From an uncultured Sphingobium sp. (lineage in GTDB: Bacteria > Pseudomonadota > Alphaproteobacteria > Sphingomonadales > Sphingomonadaceae): DNA of 6,420 bases. The number at the start of each line of letters is the position of its first letter. Position 1 is the stretch's first letter. This document shows positions 1 to 4,872 of this stretch, piece by piece. The position numbers were made by a program, and so were the translations under genes. The stretch lies in assembly GCA_913773715.1 (NCBI GenBank), contig CAJYHD010000829.1, positions 1 to 6,420 on the forward strand, read 5' to 3'. The notes under the pieces were generated by a model that did no database searches, was not told the origin of the DNA, and saw only the letters and a list, made by a program, of their open reading frames with translations.

Positions 1-446
1 CGGGTAGATACGGACGGGATTGCTTCATCTACGACCCGGCGCGCGTGTCGGTGCAGTTCATGCACCGCGAAGCGCAGGTGATCGGGACCGGCGCTGCGAT
101 CGGGCTGGATATCTGGCCGGATGCCTACGGCTTGGCCTTCGCGTTCACGCCGCCAGCATCGGCCTACCACATGGTTTCCGGCGTCGCGCGTGGATCCTAT
201 GACCAGTGTTCCGCCGGCTTCATGCCCCTTGAAGCGACAACCAGCCAGCACGCCGGCATCGTCCTGGATGATATCGCCAGCGCGGTACTGCACGAAATCA
301 GTATCTGCCCCCGCGGTGCCTGTCCCGGCGCAATCTGCTGGCATTCGGGCAACGGTGTAGGCGGGCTGTCGGCCACGGCGACCAGTCTCCTGCCGGGTTG
401 GCAGCATGGTCGTTCCCTGCACCTTTCAGCGAGGTCCGCCGCATGA
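1..446 (+). CDS. HK97-type prohead protease (peptidase S78), 3' part
   Basis: The reading frame is open from the left edge (first full codon at base 3), giving 147 residues to a TGA at 444-446; the start lies outside the window. The family cuts the scaffolding delta domain from the capsid protein during prohead maturation. Visible family features are a His in 'QFMHRE' (residue 21, codon 63-65), the strand 'GLAFAFTP', the 'GSYDQCSAGF' segment with the candidate nucleophile Ser70 (codon 210-212), and 'VLHEISIC' followed by 'CPGA', matching the usual L-x-E-V-S then P-A-x-x-G-A pattern. The His-Ser spacing of 49 residues is, as I recall, that of HK97 gp4 (His65/Ser114). The end overlaps the next gene in an ATGA, so the two are probably co-translated. 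Its position before a capsid gene supports the call. The family is fairly certain; activity is inferred. Confidence 0.82.
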   Translation, partial: GRYGRDCFIYDPARVSVQFMHREAQVIGTGAAIGLDIWPDAYGLAFAFTPPASAYHMVSGVARGSYDQCSAGFMPLEATTSQHAGIVLDDIASAVLHEISICPRGACPGAICWHSGNGVGGLSATATSLLPGWQHGRSLHLSARSAA

Positions 447-1321
447 ACGATTTGATTGGTTCGGTTTCGCTCTGGGCGATGCGTCCGACCGAACTCCAAG
501 CCCTGATGTCGAAGCGCGCGCCGCTCGCGACGGTCCCGGAGATGCTGGGCCAGTTGTTCGGCACGGTATCTGCGAGGCAGTCGGCCCGACAAGCGGACCC
601 GGTTCGGCAAGAGGGAGCGGCGTTAATCGTGCCGGTGACAGGCGTGCTAGCCCCTGCTGGCATGTACAATGGCGGTACGGCTTACGAGCAGATCGCGGAC
701 AGCGTTCGCCGGGGCGCGGCCGATGCCAAGGTGTCGCGGATCGTGCTGGCGATCCGTAGTCCCGGCGGAACGGTCTGGGGTTGTGAAGAGACAGCCGACG
801 CGATCTACGCGGCTCGCAGATCGAAGCCGGTGATAGCTATCGCGGAGCCGTACTGTTTTTCAGCCGCTTACTGGCTGGCGACGCAGGCAAGCCAGTTTTT
901 TGTCACGAAATCAGGAGAGGTGGGCTCGGTCGGCGTCCGATCGGGACATACGGACATGTCGGGTTTCGAGGACAAGATCGGGATCAAAACGACGCTGATC
1001 GCTTCGCATGACGACAAGATCGCTGCGCACCCGTATGCCCCGTTATCTGTCGAGGATCGCCGTGAAATACAAAGCGGCGTAGATGCCGCTAACCGCCGGT
1101 TTGCCAAGTCGATCGCACGCGGACGGGGCATGAGGATTGCTGATGTTGCCGCTGTCCATGGCACGGGCAAAACCTTTACCGCTCAGCAGGCGCTGGCGGT
1201 GGGCGCGGTCGACGGCATTGCCACGCTCGCCGAAGTAGTCGGACGGCGAGGGTCTGGAAAAGGCAATCTCGACCTTCGTCGGCGACAGGCGGAAATCGTT
1301 GCGGCGATGATCCGTTTGTAG
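443..1321 (+). CDS. S49 family peptidase (SppA/ClpP fold, phage head maturation type)
   Basis: This 292-residue protein is of the short phage SppA/lambda gpC-like type. I chose the ATG at 443 because it overlaps the upstream stop (ATGA) and has GAGG eight bases before it; an in-frame start at 398 would run 15 codons into the protease gene. Landmarks are 'IRSPGGTVWGCEETAD' (residues 104-119), 'FSAAYWLA' with the presumed nucleophile Ser140, 'SGEVGSVGV' (157-165), the candidate general base Lys192 in 'HDDK', 'PYAPLS' and a C-terminal 'GTGKTFTAQQAL' region. The Ser-Lys spacing is 52 residues, as I recall for Bacillus SppA. In phages such proteins process the head scaffold or capsid. Having both this and an S78 protease in one head module is unusual: they may divide the work, or one may be vestigial, although both keep plausible catalytic residues. 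There is no signal peptide, as expected for a phage enzyme. Confidence 0.9.
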   Translation: MNDLIGSVSLWAMRPTELQALMSKRAPLATVPEMLGQLFGTVSARQSARQADPVRQEGAALIVPVTGVLAPAGMYNGGTAYEQIADSVRRGAADAKVSRIVLAIRSPGGTVWGCEETADAIYAARRSKPVIAIAEPYCFSAAYWLATQASQFFVTKSGEVGSVGVRSGHTDMSGFEDKIGIKTTLIASHDDKIAAHPYAPLSVEDRREIQSGVDAANRRFAKSIARGRGMRIADVAAVHGTGKTFTAQQALAVGAVDGIATLAEVVGRRGSGKGNLDLRRRQAEIVAAMIRL

Positions 1322-1333
1322 AATTACGGCTCT

Positions 1334-1345
1334 GCCTTCGAAGGC
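1334..1345. repeat. Perfect 12-bp palindrome just after the S49 gene
   Basis: GCCTTCGAAGGC reads the same on both strands and begins 13 bases after the S49 stop. As RNA it could form a short stem, extended by C1332-G1347 and a T-G wobble, with a TCGA loop. No T-run follows on either strand, so it is a poor match to an intrinsic terminator. It marks the left end of the non-backbone insertion, but whether it is a terminator, a junction scar or chance cannot be told. Confidence 0.35.
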
Positions 1346-1425
1346 GGGTGAGGTTTCGGTGTCATCGTCGGCCCATCATGTCGAGTGACGTGTCGAGGCA
1401 TTTGCCAACAGCCGCAACCTCGCTG

Positions 1426-1451
1426 CTTTGATAGAACAGGCGAAATCAAAG
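1426..1451. promoter_or_regulatory. 7-bp inverted repeat upstream of the CD-NTase promoter region
   Basis: CTTTGAT at 1426-1432 and ATCAAAG at 1445-1451 are perfect complements separated by 12 bases. The dyad lies just before the TTGACG box at 1462, where an operator or activator site could sit. It could equally form a weak hairpin in RNA. No regulator gene is visible nearby, so the function is a guess. Confidence 0.3.
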
Positions 1452-1461
1452 GCATCGCCAA

Positions 1462-1490
1462 TTGACGCGTAGTGGTGCTAGCATTGATCA
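1462..1490 (+). promoter_or_regulatory. Possible promoter of the CD-NTase/SLATT pair
   Basis: TTGACG at 1462-1467 matches five of six bases of the sigma-70-type -35 consensus. No good -10 follows: at 15-17 bases spacing there are only ATTGAT and TGATCA. Support is the -35-like box, its position 53 bases before the chosen ATG, and the 198-base gap separating the pair from the S49 gene, which argues for separate transcription. The candidate -10 region overlaps the palindrome at 1482-1493, as expected if a repressor acted there. Confidence 0.3.
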
Positions 1491-1493
1491 ATG
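1482..1493. promoter_or_regulatory. Perfect 12-bp palindrome, candidate operator for the CBASS-like pair
   Basis: CATTGATCAATG is a perfect palindrome ending 26 bases before the CD-NTase ATG and overlapping the place where a -10 element would be. AT-rich palindromes of this size are typical dimeric repressor sites, and some CBASS operons are known to be controlled by dedicated regulators. No regulator gene is seen here, so any binding protein would be encoded elsewhere in the element or host. Chance is not excluded, at roughly 5% for a 12-bp palindrome somewhere in a 190-base gap. Confidence 0.4.
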
Positions 1494-1519
1494 AGAACAA
1501 ATGATCTCGGGCGGTGCCA

Positions 1520-2410
1520 ATGTGGGCGGGAGTAACCGAACGGTTCCGGCGGTTTCATGCCGCGCTTCAGCCCACCAGCGCTGAGGTCGATGACGCGGTC
1601 GCTAAACAGCTCGGCGTGCGCCAGTCACTACAGCGCGCGTATTGGGGACCGACGAGCGACAACCCTCCAGGCTTCATGGTTGGTTCTTGGGGCAAGCGGA
1701 CGATGGTTCGACCGTCCAACGATGTTGACGTGTTTATGCCGTTGCCGGCGGAAGTGTATAGTCGGATTGAAGGCTATTCCGGTAATAGGCAGTCGGCGTT
1801 GCTCCAAGAGGTGAAAAACAACCTCGCTTCGACCTATTGGCAGACCAACATGCGCGGCGACGGTCAGGTCGTCGTTGTCAATTTTAACACAATAAAAATT
1901 GAGGTTGTGCCGGTGTTCCGCCTGAACAATACCGGGGCTTGGTTGATGCCAGATACTAACAATGGCGGTCGTTGGCGCACCGTTTACCCCGATGCGGAAG
2001 GAGCGTCGCTCGACGAAGCTGATATCGTTTCCAACCGGAATTGCCGCCCGCTCATCCAGATTGTAAAAGCGTGGAAGTACCACTGTAATGTCCCAATCAA
2101 GTCGTTTCACCTTGAGCGGATTGTCTCGGATTTTATGCGTTCCTACGCGTTTAAGGATCAGAGCTATTTCTACTACGACTGGTTCGTGCGCGACTTCCTG
2201 TATTTCCTATGCGGCAAACGTAACACGCTAATTTATGCACCGGCTTCAAACGAAATGGTCGGGATCGGGGATGCTTGGTATAGCCGCGCCATCACCGCGT
2301 ATGAGCGCGCGGTCGAAGCGTGCGAATATGAGTGGAGGGACTATATCGTGTCAGCCGGCCAGGAATGGCAGAAGCTCTTCGGGACGCGCATCGCGAGCGT
2401 TCTCGAATGA
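1520..2410 (+). CDS. SMODS-type CD-NTase (cGAS/DncV-like nucleotidyltransferase), CBASS-like
   Basis: This 296-residue protein is a predicted cyclic (oligo)nucleotide synthase, which on phage infection would make a second messenger that activates a partner effector. The polymerase-beta-type active site is present: 'GSWGKRT' (residues 55-61), then Asp68 and Asp70 in 'NDVDVF' for metal binding, and a third acidic residue, Glu128, in 'IKIEVVP'. The C-terminal half is helical with an 'LIQIVKAWKYH' segment, as in the SMODS family. Length is normal. An in-frame stop at 1502-1504 limits the start to GTG 1514 or ATG 1520; I prefer ATG, with a weak GGGCGG upstream. The stop overlaps the SLATT gene's ATG. 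The gene looks less GC-rich than the phage genes, with AT-rich stretches such as 1880-1901, suggesting transfer. Family assignment is confident; the nucleotide product cannot be told. Confidence 0.88.
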   Translation: MWAGVTERFRRFHAALQPTSAEVDDAVAKQLGVRQSLQRAYWGPTSDNPPGFMVGSWGKRTMVRPSNDVDVFMPLPAEVYSRIEGYSGNRQSALLQEVKNNLASTYWQTNMRGDGQVVVVNFNTIKIEVVPVFRLNNTGAWLMPDTNNGGRWRTVYPDAEGASLDEADIVSNRNCRPLIQIVKAWKYHCNVPIKSFHLERIVSDFMRSYAFKDQSYFYYDWFVRDFLYFLCGKRNTLIYAPASNEMVGIGDAWYSRAITAYERAVEACEYEWRDYIVSAGQEWQKLFGTRIASVLE

Positions 2411-2934
2411 CTGATCCACGCGCCCAGGCGATCGCCGTCGAGGCGCGCCGCCAGGAAGAATCGTGCCTTTATACCTCCACGAGCTTGTATCTTTGGCTTC
2501 GTCAGGTCCGTATCCAGAAGCAGATTTTCGTCGTCGCCCCGATCGTCTTAGGGGCAATCGCCGGCTTTTCCGCATTCAAGGAACATGTGCCAGCGGTTCT
2601 CGTAGCCTCGCTGACCTTGATCGCCAGCCTCTTCCCTGCGCTGGCGGACGCTTTGAAAATCACTACTAGCGTCGATGAAATCACCGCCAGTGCCGCCACC
2701 TTCAAAGCGCTACAGGATCGCTTTCGCCGGCTTGCGACAATCACGGTGCTGTCCGATGTCGATGCGGCGGAGACGGCGTTGAGTGAGTTGATGGATCGCA
2801 TGGACGTTGCGCGGTCCAGTAGCATCACTCCGCCAGAGCGCTACTTCACCGCTGCCCAAGCGAAGATCAAATCTGGCGACTACAGCTTCTCGGTTGACCT
2901 TGAGGCACCGCAGAACATTCTTCCGCGAGCGTAA
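2407..2934 (+). CDS. SLATT-type two-TM membrane protein, putative CBASS effector
   Basis: This 175-residue protein starts at an ATG overlapping the CD-NTase stop (ATGA), so translation is coupled; a longer in-frame start at 2332 lies inside the upstream gene and was rejected. The architecture is a charged N-terminal helix (about residues 5-38), TM1 (about 39-57, 'QIFVVAPIVLGAIAGF'), a very short turn ('KEH'), TM2 (about 61-81), then a long helical cytoplasmic region with a 'PPERYF' segment near 142-147. This fits SLATT proteins (SMODS- and SLOG-associating 2TM effectors), which have been predicted to be membrane or pore-forming effectors triggered by nucleotide signals. I see no separate ligand-binding domain, so sensing would be by the helical region or the membrane hairpin. 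The pairing with an SMODS gene is the strongest evidence for the role. It could also be an unrelated two-TM protein. Confidence 0.75.
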   Translation: MTDPRAQAIAVEARRQEESCLYTSTSLYLWLRQVRIQKQIFVVAPIVLGAIAGFSAFKEHVPAVLVASLTLIASLFPALADALKITTSVDEITASAATFKALQDRFRRLATITVLSDVDAAETALSELMDRMDVARSSSITPPERYFTAAQAKIKSGDYSFSVDLEAPQNILPRA

Positions 2935-2936
2935 GG

Positions 2937-3002
2937 CGACGCACCAAGCACTTCGCCATCCGCAATTCCCTGTCTTCAACCGCCCTCCCGCCCCGTGCGT
3001 CG
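2937..3002. repeat. 8-bp inverted repeat bracketing the convergent gap
   Basis: CGACGCAC at 2937-2944 and GTGCGTCG at 2995-3002 are perfect complements, 50 bases apart, in the 101-base space between the SLATT stop and the end of the - strand operon. The distance is long for a terminator, and no T-run adjoins either arm. It could help end transcription from both sides or be chance in GC-rich DNA. Confidence 0.25.
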
Positions 3003-3035
3003 ACGGCTTCCTCGTTTCCCATATCCGGTTTCGAT

Positions 3036-3530
3036 CTAATATCGTTCGACCTTACCCTGATCGTCAATCAACACTTCATCGCCGTCTGGCGTGGCAACTA
3101 CGATTCTCCAGCGGTGGAAATATGCTCTAGGGGTAGGACCGTCCAATGGCGAGCTATCACCGTCCGTATCCACAGTGAAATACGAACGAAGTGCGCGCCT
3201 GTCGGCGTATAGCCCGACGATACCGGACCTAGTTCCCTGTCGGAATGCGGCCCCTACGCTGGCACGCGCTGAATAGCCGTCCGTCATGGATTTCGGATCG
3301 ATTTCGAGCCGCCATTCTGGAACCGTCAAGGCAGCAGCATCGTCGTTGTCCGGCCATATCTGGAAAGCCATCTCTCCACCGAGATGCAGGAAGCACCGAT
3401 TGTTGTTTATCAGTGTTACCAGAACAGGGTGAGCATACCCGCTCAAGAACGCCAAAGTCCCAAGCGGAAGGTCCGTCGCGGAAATCACCTCACCCGTAGT
3501 GCTTGCGAGATACAAATCCGTATCGGGCAT
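3036..3530 (-). CDS. Unrecognised small soluble protein, second gene of the - strand operon
   Basis: I do not recognise this 164-residue protein. It has no signal peptide or membrane segment and reads as mostly beta strands: alternating hydrophobic stretches near 24-42, 46-59 ('LHLGGEMAFQIW'), 73-78, 103-108 and 141-155. There is an Asp-rich loop 'DTDGDSSPLD' at 121-130 and a C-terminal 'HRWRIVVATPDGDEVLIDD' segment. The ATG at 3530 has AAAAGG eight bases upstream and lies 24 bases after the stop of the three-TM protein gene, so the two form an operon and may work together. It is convergent with the SLATT gene. It could be a partner, regulator or immunity-like protein of its operon mate; nothing in the sequence decides this. 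Confidence 0.65.
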   Translation of the reverse strand: MPDTDLYLASTTGEVISATDLPLGTLAFLSGYAHPVLVTLINNNRCFLHLGGEMAFQIWPDNDDAAALTVPEWRLEIDPKSMTDGYSARASVGAAFRQGTRSGIVGLYADRRALRSYFTVDTDGDSSPLDGPTPRAYFHRWRIVVATPDGDEVLIDDQGKVERY

Positions 3531-3554
3531 CAGCGGAGCCTTTTCTGGTTCAAC

Positions 3555-4562
3555 CTATCGACGGTCGGGCTTGGCGGAGGGCTTGGGTGTCGCTTTGTCG
3601 TTGCCCAGATTAACCGCCCGATCTTTCATCACCACTGTCGGCGATGGGGGCGTCGGTCGCATTGGGGTCGGGCTACCGGGCTTAGGGGTCGACGTATTCG
3701 TCGTATTACGCGTCACGGCTTGCTCCTGATATCCGGCCGGGAACTGGCTCCCCAGAAGCTTGCGCCCTCCTTGACCAGCTGCGGCCGGGGCGGTTCCGGT
3801 CGGCGCGGCGTCGGATTGGTCGGCCGTGACTTGGCCGGCGGCGGCGTTGGTCGGGTTGGAGTCGTCATCCGTGCGATTTCCTTCAGCAATCGGCGTTACG
3901 CCGAACTGCCTGTTAAAAAATATAGTCGCTTCGCATGCGAATGCGAGAACAAAACTGACGAGCAGGAACAGGAGGACTTTTGGTCTGGCTTTCAGCTTGG
4001 TGGCGTTGTGTGTCAGGTTCGCAGCCGCTGCGTTGCCATACTGCTCCATCATGAAAAGCCGCAGGTCACGTTCGGTGCGGGCGTCGAGATCGGCCGCATC
4101 GACGCCGCTCGCAGCATGAAATGCGAGGGTGTCTCTCGCATATTGTTGGACGAGGGCGTCGGGCGAGGGATACTCATATTCGCGCGGTTTTAGAACGATC
4201 CAGAACCAGCGTAGCGACCACGCAAGGCTCAAAACCGAAGCCGACAGCATCACAGCTGTCGCAACAGGATAGAACGCCAAGTCCCATTTTGGCGCGTCAA
4301 TCGCCGAACGACCTATAACGGTTGCGACGAACGCGAATATTGCCGCAAAGAATGGCAGCGATCGCCAAACCGACTCGTCCAGTTCCATCTGGCGTTTGAA
4401 GGATTCGCTGGCAAGATCGCCGAGATACTTGATCGTTCCAATCCCCAACTCCGGTTCAGCATTAGGGGCAACAGGACCCTCGGGTGCGTCGTCTGCGATC
4501 GGACGGTCGCTTTCCCTGAACATGGACTGAAATTTCGTCCAGATGCCATTGATGTTCATCAT
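3555..4562 (-). CDS. Unrecognised three-TM protein with a Thr/Pro-rich C-terminal tail
   Basis: The protein is 335 residues from ATG 4562. A second ATG follows at once (4559); AAGG lies 3 bases before the first and 6 before the second, so either may be used. A longer frame opens at 4664 but that part has no coding look. Predicted segments are TM1 about 67-84, TM2 about 96-124, a helical loop 125-194 with 'MEQYGNAAAANLTHNATK', TM3 about 195-217, and a 118-residue low-complexity tail rich in Ala, Thr, Pro and Gln, including 'TPKPGSPTPMRPTPPSPT'. Positive residues flanking TM2 and TM3 (KPR, KLKARPK) place the loop in the cytoplasm and so the tail outside the inner membrane. It is first in an operon with the 164-residue protein. 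The function is unknown to me. Location among defence-like genes is suggestive only. Confidence 0.72.
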   Translation of the reverse strand: MMNINGIWTKFQSMFRESDRPIADDAPEGPVAPNAEPELGIGTIKYLGDLASESFKRQMELDESVWRSLPFFAAIFAFVATVIGRSAIDAPKWDLAFYPVATAVMLSASVLSLAWSLRWFWIVLKPREYEYPSPDALVQQYARDTLAFHAASGVDAADLDARTERDLRLFMMEQYGNAAAANLTHNATKLKARPKVLLFLLVSFVLAFACEATIFFNRQFGVTPIAEGNRTDDDSNPTNAAAGQVTADQSDAAPTGTAPAAAGQGGRKLLGSQFPAGYQEQAVTRNTTNTSTPKPGSPTPMRPTPPSPTVVMKDRAVNLGNDKATPKPSAKPDRR

Positions 4563-4715
4563 GAGCCTTGTCGAAGAGGCATGCTGTGCGCAGCAAGATT
4601 GTTCTGGCCGCAACCATACACGACGCGCCGAGGCAAGCCTGCACCTTTCCCCGCTTTCGACCACACTCCGTCGTGCGAGTATTGGTCATGACGACAAAGC
4701 GAACCGTGCGGATCG

Positions 4716-4767
4716 GTGCCGGCTGCCGCGCGCCGGGGCAGCGGCGCGAAGGCTGCCCCGGTGGCAC
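4716..4767 (+). other. Strong GC-rich hairpin in the capsid gene leader
   Basis: CCGGGGCAGC at 4733-4742 pairs perfectly with GCTGCCCCGG at 4752-4761 across a 9-base loop. An outer GTGCC (4716-4720) can pair with GGCAC (4763-4767). Two competing stems overlap it: CGCGCC 4729-4734 with GGCGCG 4743-4748, and CTGCC 4723-4727 with GGCAG 4737-4741. There is no T-run after it on either strand, so it is not a standard intrinsic terminator. It could be an attenuator, an RNA stability element, or a DNA site. Confidence 0.5.
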
Positions 4768-4785
4768 TGTATCCGTTCGGCCTAC

Positions 4786-4816
4786 TTGGCAGCGTAGCCC
4801 CGGTATTTGCTGCCAA
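4786..4816 (+). other. Second hairpin in the capsid gene leader
   Basis: TTGGCAGC at 4786-4793 is the perfect complement of GCTGCCAA at 4809-4816, with a 15-base loop. The loop holds GCCCCGGT (4797-4804), an exact repeat of 4755-4762 in the 3' arm of the first hairpin. The loop could therefore pair with the first hairpin's 5' arm (CCGGGGC, 4733-4739), giving an alternative fold. Confidence 0.45.
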
Positions 4817-4863
4817 CGTTAGTCGGCAAGTCCTCTCCAGCATCATCGGCGATATCCGCCACT

Positions 4864-4868
4864 GGAGG
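4864..4868 (+). promoter_or_regulatory. Ribosome binding site that fixes the capsid gene start
   Basis: GGAGG lies four bases before the ATG at 4873, the best Shine-Dalgarno match in the window. It argues for that ATG over the in-frame TTG at 4807, which has no such site and lies inside the second leader hairpin. A strong site is expected for a protein made in hundreds of copies per particle. Confidence 0.7.
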
Positions 4869-4872
4869 ACGA

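Larger units (their letters stand above)
4563..4872. other. 310-bp divergent intergenic region before the capsid gene
   Basis: No convincing gene lies here; the open frames on both strands are arginine-rich and lack family features. It must hold the promoter of the - strand operon, but I could not find a well-spaced -35/-10 pair: a TATGGT reads on the - strand near 4610-4615 without a good partner. A small hairpin (TGCTG/CAGCA, 4582-4595) is close to the three-TM gene start. The right two thirds hold the hairpins described separately and end with the capsid gene's ribosome binding site. Since the backbone order is protease then capsid, part of this may be the original capsid leader. Confidence 0.6.

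Noticed and set aside
197..669. Open frames on the - strand opposite the two proteases
   Set aside because: Arg/Pro-rich translations opposite clear S78 and S49 coding sequence; no start signal.
1491..1535. A 14-codon upstream frame (ATG 1491) overlapping the CD-NTase start
   Set aside because: There is no ribosome binding site, its ATG is part of the palindrome, and a short open frame here is expected by chance.
3384..4193. A 269-codon open frame on the + strand across the - strand operon
   Set aside because: Its product is rich in Arg, Gly and Trp runs with no domain pattern, it lacks a good ribosome binding site, and the opposite strand encodes a coherent three-TM protein with Shine-Dalgarno sites.
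4688..4822. Possible small + strand gene starting at ATG 4688 in the capsid leader
   Set aside because: It runs through both leader hairpins, has an Arg/Gly/Cys-rich translation and no ribosome binding site.
1322..4872. Direct repeats or insertion-sequence ends bounding the cargo
   Set aside because: Comparing 1322-1513 with 4563-4872 by eye gave only a 9-base match (GCCGCAACC), too short to call an attachment site or target duplication; no transposase is present.
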